This document shows positions 28,369-38,397 of a DNA stretch of 64,000 bases, piece by piece. The DNA lies in assembly GCF_009789555.1 (NCBI RefSeq), contig NZ_CP046902.1:3488001-3552000 (forward strand). The letters are read 5' to 3'. The notes under the pieces were generated by a model. The model was not told the DNA's origin, made no database searches, and saw nothing but the letters and a program-made list of their open reading frames with translations. The stretch is from Stutzerimonas stutzeri (GTDB lineage Bacteria > Pseudomonadota > Gammaproteobacteria > Pseudomonadales > Pseudomonadaceae). Each line of letters starts with the position of its first letter. The first letter of the stretch is position 1. The position numbers and the translations under genes are program-made.

Positions 28369-29229
28369 ATGCAAGCCATTCGCTGTATCCTCGTGGTCAT
28401 CGACCCGAGGCTGTCTGAAAACCTGGCGCTGAAACGTGCACGCCTGATCGCCAGCGTCAGCCAGTCGCATCTGCATCTGCTGGTCTGTGACGGCAAGCAC
28501 GATCATGGCCAGTACCTTGCCAACCTGCGCACGGAGCTCGAGGGGCAAGGTCATGCGGTAGCCACGCATCAGGCCTGGCATGACAGCCTCCACCAGACCA
28601 TCATCGCCGTACAACAAGCCGAAGGCTGTGGGCTGGTCATCAAGCAACATGTCGCCGACAACCCGCTCAAGCGCGCACTGCTGACACCCGATGACTGGAA
28701 GCTACTGCGTTACTGCCCCTGCCCCGTCCTGATGGTCAAGACCGAAGCGCCCTGGACCGGCGGCAAGGTGCTCGCGGCTGTCGATGTCGGCAATGCGGAT
28801 ATCGAGCACCGTACGCTGCATGCCAGCATCGTCAACCATGGCCACGAAATCGCTTCCCTTGCCGAGGGTAGCCTGCACGTGATCAGTGCCCACCCTTCGG
28901 CCATGCTGTCGGCCGCGGACCCCACCTTCCAGCTTAAGGAAACCATCGAGGCGCGTTACCGTGCGGCCTGTAAACAGTTCCAGGCCGACTTCGACATCCC
29001 CGACAGCCATCTCCATATCGAGGAGGGCCCGGCAGATGCCTTGATTCCTCGCGTCTGCCATGAACTCAAGGCCGTGGTTACGGTTATCGGCACGGTTGCC
29101 CGCACCGGTTTTTCGGGCGCGCTGATGGGCAATACGGCGGAGGTGATACTGGATGTCCTGGAGAGCGACGTGCTGGTACTCAAACCCGACGATATGATCG
29201 ACCACCTCGAGACGCTGGCCCGTCGATAA
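28369..29229 (+). CDS. Tandem universal stress protein (UspE-like)
   Basis: A 286-residue protein made of two Usp domains, as in UspE. The first (about 1-135) starts MQAIRCILVVIDPRLSENLALKRA; the second (about 140-280) ends with TVIGTVARTGFSGALMGNTAEVIL, which contains the ATP-binding G-x2-G-x9-G(S/T) signature of the family. Such proteins help survival of stress and low oxygen in pseudomonads. It is divergent from miaE and convergent with the DUF1289 gene. Confidence 0.88.
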   Translation: MQAIRCILVVIDPRLSENLALKRARLIASVSQSHLHLLVCDGKHDHGQYLANLRTELEGQGHAVATHQAWHDSLHQTIIAVQQAEGCGLVIKQHVADNPLKRALLTPDDWKLLRYCPCPVLMVKTEAPWTGGKVLAAVDVGNADIEHRTLHASIVNHGHEIASLAEGSLHVISAHPSAMLSAADPTFQLKETIEARYRAACKQFQADFDIPDSHLHIEEGPADALIPRVCHELKAVVTVIGTVARTGFSGALMGNTAEVILDVLESDVLVLKPDDMIDHLETLARR

Positions 29230-29281
29230 GGGGGCGCGGCGTCTCGCGGCGAGCAAAGCAATTCGACGCTTGCGCGCCGCG

Positions 29282-29749
29282 CTAGGCCTTCGGCTCGCTC
29301 GCAAACCCCGGTGCGATATAGCGGTGGTAGTGGGCCTCCGAGAGAAGAAAGAACTCCCGGTCGATGGCATCGCGCAGCTCCGACAGAGACCAGTCACGAA
29401 ATTCCGGAAGCAGCGCGACGCCATAGGCGTCGAGCTGCTGGATCACCCGCGCGCCCCTGGCGATAAGCTGATAGGCCCAACAGTAAGGCGACTGCTCGAC
29501 GACGAAGCGGATCTGCCGACTTTCCAGTTGGCGCCGCAACAGTTGCGCATCGAAGACTTCCAGCTTGGCCGCCATCACCTGCGCCAGTAGCAGCTCCAGA
29601 CGTCGCCAGACCGAGCGCTTACCCTCCTCGTCATAGGCATTCCAGCTCACCACCTCATGGTGGAAACGCTTGCAGCCGCGACAGACGAGATCACCGTAAA
29701 CAGTGGAACACAGGCCCACACAGGGGGTTTTGATGCGCTGATTGGACAT
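29282..29749 (-). CDS. DUF1289 domain protein
   Basis: A 155-residue protein. Its N-terminus KTPCVGLCSTVYGDLVCRGCKR (about residues 7-28) is the DUF1289 signature, with four Cys that look like a metal or iron-sulphur site (C-x3-C ... C-x2-C). The following WNAYDEEGKRSVWRRLE is also typical. The C-terminal 100 residues are not something I recognise. It is monocistronic and convergent with the Usp gene; a GC-rich inverted repeat around 29235-29280 separates them. No function known. Confidence 0.82.
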   Translation of the reverse strand: MSNQRIKTPCVGLCSTVYGDLVCRGCKRFHHEVVSWNAYDEEGKRSVWRRLELLLAQVMAAKLEVFDAQLLRRQLESRQIRFVVEQSPYCWAYQLIARGARVIQQLDAYGVALLPEFRDWSLSELRDAIDREFFLLSEAHYHRYIAPGFASEPKA

Positions 29750-29987
29750 AAGGGGCGGTGGATCGAAGGACAGCGCCGCATCTTAGACTTTTGTCCAAGC
29801 CGGGTCACGGAGCAATCCATCCAATCGACGCCACTTGGCCATACAACCCCCGCCGCGCGCGGGACGGAACCACCCGCCAGGGTCGCTTCCGGCAACCGAC
29901 GGGTTTCGACCGCCACGGCGTTTCACTTAACTTTACCGGCCCGTTCCAGTAGAATCGCTCCGCCGTTTTCGGCGCCACAATCCGTAC

Positions 29988-30109
29988 GAAGCTGTTTTCA
30001 AAGCGTCACGAGCACAGTTGATCCGGTCATCGCCGGATGCGCAGATCCCTCTCTCCTGCGCATCCGGTATCCACCGGCGTAAAACTTTGAAAACAGCTTC
30101 CGGATGCGC
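29988..30109. repeat. Nested inverted-repeat element upstream of acnB
   Basis: Outer arms GAAGCTGTTTTCAAAG (29988-30003) and its exact inverse (30085-30100) enclose an inner 12-base stem CCGGATGCGCAG (30033-30044)/CTGCGCATCCGG (30056-30067) with an 11-base loop. A third copy of CCGGATGCGC (30100-30109), ATCCGG at 30021 and CCGGCG at 30074 offer rival pairings. It resembles either a small inverted-repeat mobile element carrying a REP-like hairpin or a leader RNA with alternative folds. The rest of 29750-30151 shows no gene. Confidence 0.7.
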
Positions 30110-30151
30110 GTCCCGAGACACCCAAGGGACCAATGATGAGGGTATATAACT

Positions 30152-32760
30152 GTGCTTGAAGCCTATCGCAAACACGTAGAAGAGCGTGCCGCCCAGGGCG
30201 TCGTGCCCCAGCCGCTGAACGCCGAGCAGACCGCAGGCCTGGTCGAACTTCTGAAGAACCCGCCAGCCGGCGAAGAACAATTCCTCCTCGACCTGATCAC
30301 CAACCGCGTTCCCGCCGGTGTGGATGAAGCGGCCTACGTCAAGGCCGGTTTCCTCGCCGCCATCGCCAAAGGCGAAGCCACCTCGCCGCTGATCAGCAAG
30401 CAGCACGCCGTCGAGCTGCTGGGCACCATGCAGGGCGGTTACAACATCGTCACGCTGGTCGAACTGCTGGACAATCCGGAACTGTCCGACGTCACCGCCA
30501 AACAACTGAAGCACACCCTGCTGATGTTCGATGCCTTCCATGACGTCGCAGAGAAAGCCAAGGCCGGCAATGCCAATGCCAAGGCCGTCATGCAGTCCTG
30601 GGCCGAGGGCGAGTGGTTCAAGAACCGCGCCCCGCTTGCCGAAAAAATCACCCTGACCGTATTCAAGGTCACAGGCGAAACCAACACCGACGACCTGTCG
30701 CCGGCACCTGACGCCTGGTCGCGCCCGGACATCCCGCTGCACGCCCTGGCCATGCTGAAAATGGCCCGCGACGGCATCACGCCTGACGTGCCCGGCTCCG
30801 TTGGCCCGCTCAAGCAAATGGAAGAACTGAAAGCCAAGGGCTTCCCGGTCGCCTACGTCGGTGACGTGGTCGGTACCGGTTCCTCGCGTAAATCAGCGAC
30901 CAACTCGGTGCTGTGGTTCTTCGGTGACGACATCCCGAACGTGCCGAACAAGCGCGCGGCGGCTTCTGCTTCGGCACCAAGATCGCGCCGATCTTCTACA
31001 ACACCATGGAAGATGCCGGCGCCCTGCCGGTCGAGTTCGACTGCTCCGACCTGGCCATGGGCGACGTGATCGACGTCTATCCCTACAAGGGCGAAGTCCG
31101 CCGTCATGGCAGCGATGAGCTGGTCACTACCTTCCAGCTGAAAACCGACGTCCTGCTCGACGAAGTTCGCGCTGGCGGCCGTATTCCGCTGATCATCGGT
31201 CGCGGCCTGACCGAGAAGGCCCGCGCTGAACTGGGCATGGGTCCATCCGACCTGTTCAAGAAGCCGGAAGCCCCTGCCGAAAGCACCAAGGGCTTCACCC
31301 TGGCCCAGAAAATGGTCGGTCGCGCCTGCGGCCTGCCGGAAGGCAAAGGCGTCCGTCCGGGCACCTACTGCGAGCCGAAGATGACCACCGTCGGTTCCCA
31401 GGACACCACGGGCCCGATGACCCGTGACGAACTGAAGGACCTGGCTTGCCTGGGCTTCTCCGCCGATCTGGTGATGCAGTCGTTCTGCCACACCGCCGCC
31501 TATCCGAAGCCGATCGACGTCACCACGCACCACACCCTGCCGGACTTCATCATGACCCGCGGCGGTGTTTCCCTGCGTCCGGGCGATGGCATCATCCACA
31601 GCTGGCTGAACCGCATGCTGCTGCCCGACACCGTCGGTACTGGCGGTGACTCGCACACCCGCTTCCCGATGGGCATCTCCTTCCCGGCCGGTTCCGGTCT
31701 GGTCGCCTTTGCTGCCGCCACCGGCGTGATGCCGCTGGACATGCCGGAGTCGGTCCTGGTTCGCTTCAAGGGCAAGATGCAGCCTGGCATCACCTTGCGC
31801 GACCTGGTGCATGCGATCCCCTACTACGCCATCCAGAAGGGCCTGCTGACCGTCGAGAAGAAGGGCAAGAAGAACATCTTCTCTGGCCGCATCCTCGAGA
31901 TCGAAGGGCTGAACGAGCTGACCGTCGAGCAAGCGTTCGAACTGTCCGACGCCTCCGCCGAGCGTTCCGCCGCAGGTTGCACGATCAAGCTGCCGGAAGA
32001 AGCAATCGCCGAATACCTGAAGTCGAACATCACCCTGCTGCGTTGGATGATCAGCGAAGGCTACGGCGATGCCCGCACCCTGGAGCGTCGTGCTCAGGCG
32101 ATGGAAGCCTGGCTGGCCGATCCGAAGCTGATGAGCGCCGACGCCGACGCCGAGTACGCCGAAGTCATCGAAATCGATCTGTCCGAAGTCACCGAGCCGG
32201 TTCTTTGCGCGCCGAACGACCCGGACGATGCCCGTCTGCTTTCCAGCGTACAGGGCGAGAAGATCGATGAAGTCTTCATCGGTTCCTGCATGACCAACAT
32301 CGGCCACTTCCGCGCCGCCGGCAAGCTGCTGGACAAGGTCGAAGGCTCGCTGCCGACTCGTCTGTGGCTGTCGCCGCCGACCAAGATGGACCAGCACCAG
32401 CTGACCGAGGAAGGCTACTACGGCATCTACGGTCGCGCCGGTGCGCGTCTGGAAATGCCGGGCTGCTCGCTGTGCATGGGTAACCAGGCCCGGGTCGAAA
32501 CCGGTTCGACGGTGGTTTCCACCTCGACCCGTAACTTCCCGAACCGCCTGGGCGACGCGACCAACGTGTACCTGGCGTCTGCCGAACTGGCAGCCGTCGC
32601 CTCGATCCTGGGTCGCCTGCCGACCGTCGAGGAGTACATGGTCTACGCCGCGCAGATCGACACCATGGCGGCGGACGTGTACCGCTACCTGAGCTTCGAT
32701 CAGATCGCCGAGTTCCGCGAATCAGCGGCCAAGGCCAGGATCGACGTCGTCGCTGTTTGA
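30152..32760 (+). pseudogene. acnB: Aconitate hydratase B, interrupted by a one-base deletion
   Basis: The aconitase of the TCA cycle, converting citrate to isocitrate with a 4Fe-4S cluster. The first frame starts at GTG 30152 (MLEAYRKHVEERAAQGVVPQPL) and reads correctly to VPNKRA (residue 269). There the DNA is GCGCGCGGCGGC, where the expected Arg-Ala-Gly-Gly coding needs one more C near 30957. The second frame resumes at once and carries the cluster and active-site regions (TTHHTLPDFI, GTGGDSHTRFP, GSCMTNIGHFR, PGCSLCMGNQ) to the stop at 32760. Restored length would be about 869 residues, normal for AcnB. Either a real mutation or a sequencing error in a GC-rich run. Confidence 0.9.
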
Positions 32761-33095
32761 CGCCGTGACGCTCCGGTAGAAATGCCCGCCTCGCCGGCTG
32801 TTCAGAACAGCCCGAACGATGCGATGGCCTGAAAAGCGACGCCCCGACTGGTTCGGGGCGTTTGCTTTGGTGCACTGCCATACACCTGCAAACGCACCTA
32901 TGCGACAATAGCCGCACTGTCCGGCATGAATCCCCGCATTCGCCCCAACAGCTCGGCCCTGGTGCACTGATGCTGATGTCAACGCATGCCCGCTGGAACA
33001 CACTCGACTCGGACCGGAGGTTAACCCCGAGCCGGGCTCGATCGCACTGCTTTCACCCGCACCAGCAAGCCCCACGTTATTGATAGGTAAACTCT
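32761..33095. other. Intergenic region between acnB and the ABC-F gene
   Basis: 335 bases without a convincing gene. It holds a short palindrome GCTGTTC-A-GAACAGC (32797-32811), the terminator described separately, and presumably the promoter of the ABC-F gene. Nothing else recognised. Confidence 0.5.
32839..32866 (+). terminator. Terminator downstream of acnB
   Basis: ACGCCCC (32839-32845) pairs with GGGGCGT (32855-32861) across a nine-base loop, followed by TTGCTTT. About 80 bases after the acnB stop. Confidence 0.65.
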
Positions 33096-34682
33096 TTGAT
33101 CTCCACCGCTAATATCACCATGCAGTTTGGCGCCAAGCCGCTGTTCGAGAACGTTTCCGTGAAGTTCGGCAACGGCAATCGCTACGGCCTGATCGGCGCC
33201 AACGGCTGCGGCAAGTCGACCTTCATGAAAATTCTCGGTGGTGATCTCGAACCGTCCGCCGGTCAGGTCATGCTCGAACCCAACGTGCGCCTCGGCAAGC
33301 TGCGCCAGGATCAGTTCGCCTACGAAGACTTCAATGTCATCGACGCCGTGATCATGGGTCACGAAGAACTGTGGAAGGTCAAGGCCGAGCGCGAACGCAT
33401 CTACTCGCTGCCGGAAATGAGCGAAGAAGACGGCATGGCCGTTGCCGAACTGGAAACCGAGTTCGCCGAGATGGACGGCTATACCGCCGAATCGCGCGCT
33501 GGCGAGCTGCTGCTGGGCCTGGGTATCCCGCTCGAACAGCACTTCGGGCCGATGAGCGAGGTGGCGCCGGGCTGGAAACTGCGTGTGCTGCTGGCGCAGG
33601 CGCTGTTCTCCGATCCGGAAGTGCTGCTGCTGGACGAGCCGACCAACCACCTGGATATCAACACCATCCGCTGGCTGGAAAACATCCTCACGGCGCGCAA
33701 CAGCACCATGATCATCATTTCCCACGACCGGCACTTCCTCAACAGCGTGTGCACGCACATGGCCGACCTCGACTACGGCGAGCTGCGGCTGTTCCCCGGC
33801 AACTACGACGAGTACATGACGGCGGCAACCCAGTCCCGCGAGCAGCTATTGGCCGACAACGCCAAGAAGAAAGCGCAGATCGCTGAATTGCAGACCTTCG
33901 TCAGCCGCTTCTCGGCAAACGCGTCGAAAGCCAAGCAGGCCACCTCGCGCGCCAAGCAGATCGACAAGATCCAGTTGGCCGAGGTCAAGCCGTCCAGCCG
34001 TGTCAGCCCCTTCATCCGCTTCGAGCAGACCAAGAAGCTGCACCGTCAGGCCGTGACGGTCGAAAACGTGGCCAAAGGCTTCGACGGCAAGACGCTGTTC
34101 AAGAACTTCAGTTTTACAGTCGAGGCCGGTGAGCGGGTCGCGATCATCGGGCCGAACGGTATCGGCAAGACCACCCTGCTGCGTACGCTGGTCGGCGAAC
34201 TGCAGCCTGATGCCGGCTCGGTGAAGTGGACCGAAAGCGCTGACATCGGCTATTACGCCCAGGACCACGCCGACGACTTCGAGGACGACGTGTCGCTGTT
34301 CGACTGGATGGGCCAATGGACACAGGGTGGCGAGCAGATCGTGCGCGGCACGCTGGGCCGCATGCTGTTTTCCAACGACGAAATCCTCAAGTCCGTACGC
34401 GTGATTTCAGGTGGCGAGCAGGGCCGCATGCTGTTCGGCAAGCTGATCCTGAAAAAGCCCAACGTGCTGGTCATGGACGAACCGACCAACCACCTGGACA
34501 TGGAATCCATCGAGGCGTTGAACCTGGCGCTGGAGAACTATCCGGGCACCTTGATTTTCGTCAGCCATGACCGTGAATTTGTCGGCTCGCTGGCGACGCG
34601 CATCATCGAGCTGTCGGAGACGGGTGTCACTGACTTCAGCGGCACCTATGACGACTACCTGCGCAGCCTTGGCGTGATCTGA
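33096..34682 (+). CDS. ybiT: ABC-F ATPase YbiT
   Basis: A 528-residue soluble ABC-F protein, a family that binds the ribosome E site and affects translation. It has two ATPase domains: Walker A GANGCGKST and GPNGIGKTT, signatures in VAPGWKLRVLLAQAL and ISGGEQGRMLFGKL, and Walker B LLLDEPTNHLD and LVMDEPTNHLD. Between them is a charged linker (about residues 240-300). The sequence is very close to E. coli YbiT across its length. The start is a TTG at 33096, supported by the conserved N-terminus. A terminator follows the stop. Confidence 0.92.
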   Translation: MISTANITMQFGAKPLFENVSVKFGNGNRYGLIGANGCGKSTFMKILGGDLEPSAGQVMLEPNVRLGKLRQDQFAYEDFNVIDAVIMGHEELWKVKAERERIYSLPEMSEEDGMAVAELETEFAEMDGYTAESRAGELLLGLGIPLEQHFGPMSEVAPGWKLRVLLAQALFSDPEVLLLDEPTNHLDINTIRWLENILTARNSTMIIISHDRHFLNSVCTHMADLDYGELRLFPGNYDEYMTAATQSREQLLADNAKKKAQIAELQTFVSRFSANASKAKQATSRAKQIDKIQLAEVKPSSRVSPFIRFEQTKKLHRQAVTVENVAKGFDGKTLFKNFSFTVEAGERVAIIGPNGIGKTTLLRTLVGELQPDAGSVKWTESADIGYYAQDHADDFEDDVSLFDWMGQWTQGGEQIVRGTLGRMLFSNDEILKSVRVISGGEQGRMLFGKLILKKPNVLVMDEPTNHLDMESIEALNLALENYPGTLIFVSHDREFVGSLATRIIELSETGVTDFSGTYDDYLRSLGVI

Positions 34683-34700
34683 GACCCGTCGCCGCCATGA

Positions 34701-34729
34701 AAAAACGCCCCGTCAATGCGGGGCGTTTT
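34701..34729. terminator. Terminator between ybiT and the DUF1294 gene
   Basis: AAAACGCCCCG pairs with CGGGGCGTTTT across a short loop, with A-rich and T-rich flanks on opposite sides. It can serve both convergent genes. Confidence 0.88.
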
Positions 34730-34746
34730 GGTATGGGCCGCTTGTG

Positions 34747-35145
34747 TCATGCAGGCGGGGCTTGCAGCAGCAATCCGTATACACGCTGAAAAAACAGATA
34801 GTCCAGCCAGACCACCTGATGCACCGTGACGATCCCCCAGAACACCAGCTGGAATGATAGTTTGCGGGTCTTGTGTCGCAGCAACTGCTGGGCCAGCAAC
34901 GCGCCCGGCCAGCCACCGAGCAGTTCGACCAGATGCAAACGCGCCTCCGGCGTGCGCCAGTCTCGGCGCATGGCGCTGCGCTTGTCGTGCCAATACAGAC
35001 CGAACGCCAAAACGCTCGCCAAGAGATAAACCACGAGCGGCCCGTACATGCCGTGCAGGGTCATCCGTGTCATTCCAAGCAGCGGCATCGGACACAGCAG
35101 CGCAAAGCCGCACATCTTCAGCAATCGACCGTTCCCGCTTTTCAA
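34747..35145 (-). CDS. DUF1294 membrane protein
   Basis: A 132-residue protein with hydrophobic spans at about residues 8-26, 33-50 and 95-125 and the DUF1294 core YWHDKRSAMRRDWRTPEARLHLVELLGGWPGALLAQQLLRH split here as DKRSAMRRDWRTPEARLH followed by ELLGGWPGALLAQQ. In many relatives the domain is fused to a cold-shock domain; here it stands alone. The function is unknown. Start ATG at 35145; a later Met at residue 11 is possible. Confidence 0.82.
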   Translation of the reverse strand: MKSGNGRLLKMCGFALLCPMPLLGMTRMTLHGMYGPLVVYLLASVLAFGLYWHDKRSAMRRDWRTPEARLHLVELLGGWPGALLAQQLLRHKTRKLSFQLVFWGIVTVHQVVWLDYLFFQRVYGLLLQAPPA

Positions 35146-35268
35146 TTGATGCGCAGCTCCATTGCATAGCTCCGTTACAGGGCCAGGGTTGCGACCCCGG
35201 TCAAACTCGCTGCGAGCGGCTGGCAGGTCCGGCGCGCTGCCCCGCTGCTCTGCGATAACGCCGCCGAA

Positions 35269-36099
35269 TCAGCCCGCCGCGGTGCTCCAATCGATCAGAC
35301 TGAACTGCCAGGTCGCCAGGATCACGATGCCGAAAATGATCCGATACCAGGCGAATGCCGCGTAGCTGTGGTTACCGATGAACTTGAGCAACGCGCGAAC
35401 GGCCAGCATCGCGAAGATGAACGAGGTGACGAATCCGATGGCGAACACGGGGAAGTCGCTCGGCTGGAACAACTCGCGGTACTTGTAGCCCGAATAGACC
35501 GCGGCCCCCACCATCGTCGGCATCGCCAGGAAGAAGGAAAATTCGGTCGCCGCCTTGCGCGACAGGCCGAACAACAGCCCGCCGATGATGGTGGCGCCGG
35601 ACCGTGACGTGCCGGGAACAAGCGCCAGGCACTGTGCGCAACCCACCTTCAGCGCGTGGGTCCAGTGCATGTCGTCCACCGTTTCAGCCTGGACGCGATG
35701 CGAGCGCTTTTCGGCCCACAGCATGACCACGCCGCCAATCACCAGGGCAGTCGCCACAGTGATGGGGTTGAACAGGTATTCATGGATGAGATCCGCGAAG
35801 GCTACGCCCAGCACCACCGCCGGGAAGAAGGCCACCAGGAGATTGACGGTGAACTTCTGCGCCTGCCGCTCCCTGGGCAGTCCGACCACGACATCGATGA
35901 TCTTGCGCCGGTACTCCCAGACCACCGCCAGGATGGCACCCAGCTGAATGATGATATTGAACGCCAGTGCCCGCTCCCCGCCAAAGCCGATCAGATCGGC
36001 CACGATGATCTGATGGCCCGTACTGGAAATTGGAAGAAACTCGGTGATGCCCTCGACGACTCCCAGTATCAACGCCTGAACGGCAATCCAAAGATCCAT
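35269..36099 (-). CDS. uppP: Undecaprenyl-diphosphatase UppP (BacA)
   Basis: A 276-residue inner-membrane enzyme that recycles the undecaprenyl carrier by removing a phosphate, needed for peptidoglycan and O-antigen synthesis. Motifs are GVVEGITEFLPISSTGHQI near residues 13-31 and LVPGTSRSGATIIGGLL near 158-174. Seven or eight hydrophobic segments are visible. Full length. It lies upstream of the DUF1294 gene after a 123-base gap and is divergent from the chemoreceptor. Confidence 0.95.
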   Translation of the reverse strand: MDLWIAVQALILGVVEGITEFLPISSTGHQIIVADLIGFGGERALAFNIIIQLGAILAVVWEYRRKIIDVVVGLPRERQAQKFTVNLLVAFFPAVVLGVAFADLIHEYLFNPITVATALVIGGVVMLWAEKRSHRVQAETVDDMHWTHALKVGCAQCLALVPGTSRSGATIIGGLLFGLSRKAATEFSFFLAMPTMVGAAVYSGYKYRELFQPSDFPVFAIGFVTSFIFAMLAVRALLKFIGNHSYAAFAWYRIIFGIVILATWQFSLIDWSTAAG

Positions 36100-36388
36100 C
36101 TATGTCCCCACTGGGCGGTGCCGGCCACCGCGCTTGACTATCCAACCAAGGTATATGCCAGACGGCAATTTGAGCGCTGTTCTGACCCTTCGAGGGTAAG
36201 TAAATTCACTGAAGCGTCGGCCTCACCTCTCATTTTTTCCGCGAGGTGGCCGAAAAGCTGTTTGATGGTCCATGAATCGACACGGCCGCCCGGCAAACGC
36301 CGCAGCCGGCATGAACCAGGCTCTGCCTCCATGACACCGCGCTTCCCATAATAATCAAGATAAAGCTTCAACAGGAGCTCACAACTAA

Positions 36389-38023
36389 ATGAATCTGCTG
36401 AGAAACTTCCCAATCAGTAAACGGCTCTGGCTGATCCCGATGGTAGCAGTCGCCATGCTATTCATTCTCGGCCTTCTGATGATCCAGCAGGTGCGGAGCG
36501 ACCTGTACAAAGGCAAGCAGGTCATGACCCAGAACATCGTCGAGACGGCGACGGGCGTGCTCGATTACTACCAGCAGTTGGAGGCAAACGGCTCGCTGAG
36601 CACGGCCGAGGCGCAGAAGGCGGCGATGGATCAGATTCGCCTGCTCCGCTACGGGCAAAACGATTATTTCTGGATCAACGACATGAGCCCGACCATGCTC
36701 ATGCATCCCATGAAGCCCGAACTCGAAGGCCAGGACCTCTCTGGCACCAAGGATCCGAACGGCAAGGCGTTGTTCAATGAAATGGTCAAGGTGGCGCGCA
36801 CGCAAGGTGCGGGTCTGGTGGACTATCAGTGGGCGAAGCCGGGTGAAAAAGAACCCGTCCCCAAGATTTCCTACGTCGAGCTGTTCAAGCCCTGGGGCTG
36901 GATCATCGGCTCGGGCATTTATGTGGACGACGTCGAAGCGGAGTTTCAGGGCTATGTGGCTCGCTTCTCCCTCATCGGTCTGGCCATCGCCTCGCTGATG
37001 GCCCTGCTGGTCGCCATTCTGATTCGCAGCATCATCCGCCCTCTGCGCCACTCGATGCAGGCGATGGCCAATATTGCCAGCGGCGAGGCCGACCTGACTC
37101 GCCAGCTCGACGTTTCGGGAAACGACGAGCTGACCACGCTGAGCCGCGACTTCAACACCTTCATCCACAAGCTGCGCACGGTCATCGCCCAGTTGCTCGA
37201 GACCGCCGGTTCGCTGGAAAAATCGTCCAGCGCGCTTGGCGGGCTGGCCAGCCAGACCCATCGGCAGAGCTTGCAGCAGTCACAACAAATGGAACTGGTC
37301 GCCACCGCGGTTAACGAGGTGACCTACGCGGTGCAGGAAGTGGCGAAGAACGCCGAACATGCCTCGAGCGAAGTAGGCCAGGCGGAAAAGCAGGCCAACC
37401 TGGGGCAGCGCAATATCGAAGCCAGCCTGCAGCAGATCGGTCAACTCTCGACCACCATCAACGAAGCCGTGGGCGTGATTCGCTCGCTGGCCGATGAGAC
37501 CACGCAAATCGGTTCGGTTCTCGAGGTGATCGGGTCGATCGCCGACCAAACCAATCTGCTGGCCCTGAACGCAGCGATCGAAGCCGCACGCGCCGGCGAA
37601 CAGGGTCGTGGCTTCGCCGTGGTGGCTGACGAGGTACGCCTGCTGGCTCAGCGTACCCAGACCTCCACGGCCGAAATCCACACCATGATCGAACGCCTGC
37701 AAAAAAATTCCGGCGCGGCAGTGACTGTCATCATGGAAAGCAGCCGGGCTTCCCAAGCCACCGTCGAACAGGCCAGCCAGGCTGGCGACAGCCTCGGCCA
37801 GATCGCTCAGGCGCTGCGCAACCTGTCCGGCCTCAACGCCTCGATCGCCAGTGCCACCTTGCAACAGACCCATGTCGTCGAAGACATCAATCAGAACGTC
37901 ACCCAGGCGGCGGGACTCGCCCAGGAGAGCACGCTGGCCGCCGAGCAGTCGAGCGCGTCGAGCACGCAGCTCGGTGAACTGGCCGAGCAGCTGAACCGGT
38001 TGCTCAAGCAGTTCAAGGTGTAA
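36389..38023 (+). CDS. Methyl-accepting chemotaxis protein with single Cache domain
   Basis: A 544-residue chemoreceptor. A membrane segment (about 13-31) leads to a periplasmic sCache_2-type sensor (about 35-185) with RYGQNDYFWINDMSPTMLMHP and PWGWIIGSGIYVDDVEAEF. A second membrane segment is at 190-212, followed by HAMP and the signalling domain with the hairpin tip EVIGSIADQTNLLALNAAIEAARAGEQGRGFAVVADEV split across residues about 375-415. There is no C-terminal CheR pentapeptide. The ATG is preceded by AGGAG. The ligand is unknown; Cache receptors of this type often sense small organic acids. Confidence 0.93.
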   Translation: MNLLRNFPISKRLWLIPMVAVAMLFILGLLMIQQVRSDLYKGKQVMTQNIVETATGVLDYYQQLEANGSLSTAEAQKAAMDQIRLLRYGQNDYFWINDMSPTMLMHPMKPELEGQDLSGTKDPNGKALFNEMVKVARTQGAGLVDYQWAKPGEKEPVPKISYVELFKPWGWIIGSGIYVDDVEAEFQGYVARFSLIGLAIASLMALLVAILIRSIIRPLRHSMQAMANIASGEADLTRQLDVSGNDELTTLSRDFNTFIHKLRTVIAQLLETAGSLEKSSSALGGLASQTHRQSLQQSQQMELVATAVNEVTYAVQEVAKNAEHASSEVGQAEKQANLGQRNIEASLQQIGQLSTTINEAVGVIRSLADETTQIGSVLEVIGSIADQTNLLALNAAIEAARAGEQGRGFAVVADEVRLLAQRTQTSTAEIHTMIERLQKNSGAAVTVIMESSRASQATVEQASQAGDSLGQIAQALRNLSGLNASIASATLQQTHVVEDINQNVTQAAGLAQESTLAAEQSSASSTQLGELAEQLNRLLKQFKV

Positions 38024-38066
38024 ATCGATAGCCGACGACGCCAGCCGCCGGCGATCGAGCCTCTCC

Positions 38067-38096
38067 AACCGGGCCCACAAGGCCCGGTTTTCTTTT
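38067..38096 (+). terminator. Terminator after the chemoreceptor gene
   Basis: AACCGGGCC pairs with GGCCCGGTT across CACAA and is followed by TTCTTTTT. It ends 70 bases after the receptor stop. The rest of the 374-base gap to 38398 shows no gene and should contain the promoter of the next small gene. Confidence 0.9.
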
Positions 38097-38397
38097 TCTG
38101 GAGGTGCGGTTTTTCGCCACACCACGGCCGCCCAGACGCCACCTCGCGACCGGTGAAAATCCCTGCCGATAACCCGCAAGCCCAGCAATCACGCGGCCCG
38201 AGGACGAGGTTCGATCTCGGGCGGCGACATCCACCGGCTGTTATACCTTCGGATAATTGCAAAAACGTGCAATAACCCAGAACTCTGGATGTGACTTATC
38301 AGTCCTCTGCGTACATCAATGGATATGTAAGGCCAACGCCGGCAGCCTGGCGGCAGGCTCAATCCGATCTTGGTTATCACACAGAGAGATTTGCCCC

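Noticed and set aside
29758..29952. A 64-codon plus-strand frame between the DUF1289 gene and acnB
   Set aside because: No ribosome site, composition like non-coding DNA, no motif.
30853..32397. A 514-codon minus-strand frame opposite acnB
   Set aside because: It is antisense to clear aconitase sequence and shows no motif.
32797..32811. Palindrome GCTGTTC-A-GAACAGC as a LexA or other operator
   Set aside because: It does not fit the LexA consensus and lies downstream of acnB rather than at a promoter; probably a chance or RNA-end hairpin.
36138..36413. A 91-codon minus-strand frame between uppP and the chemoreceptor
   Set aside because: It overlaps the chemoreceptor start and has no coding signs.
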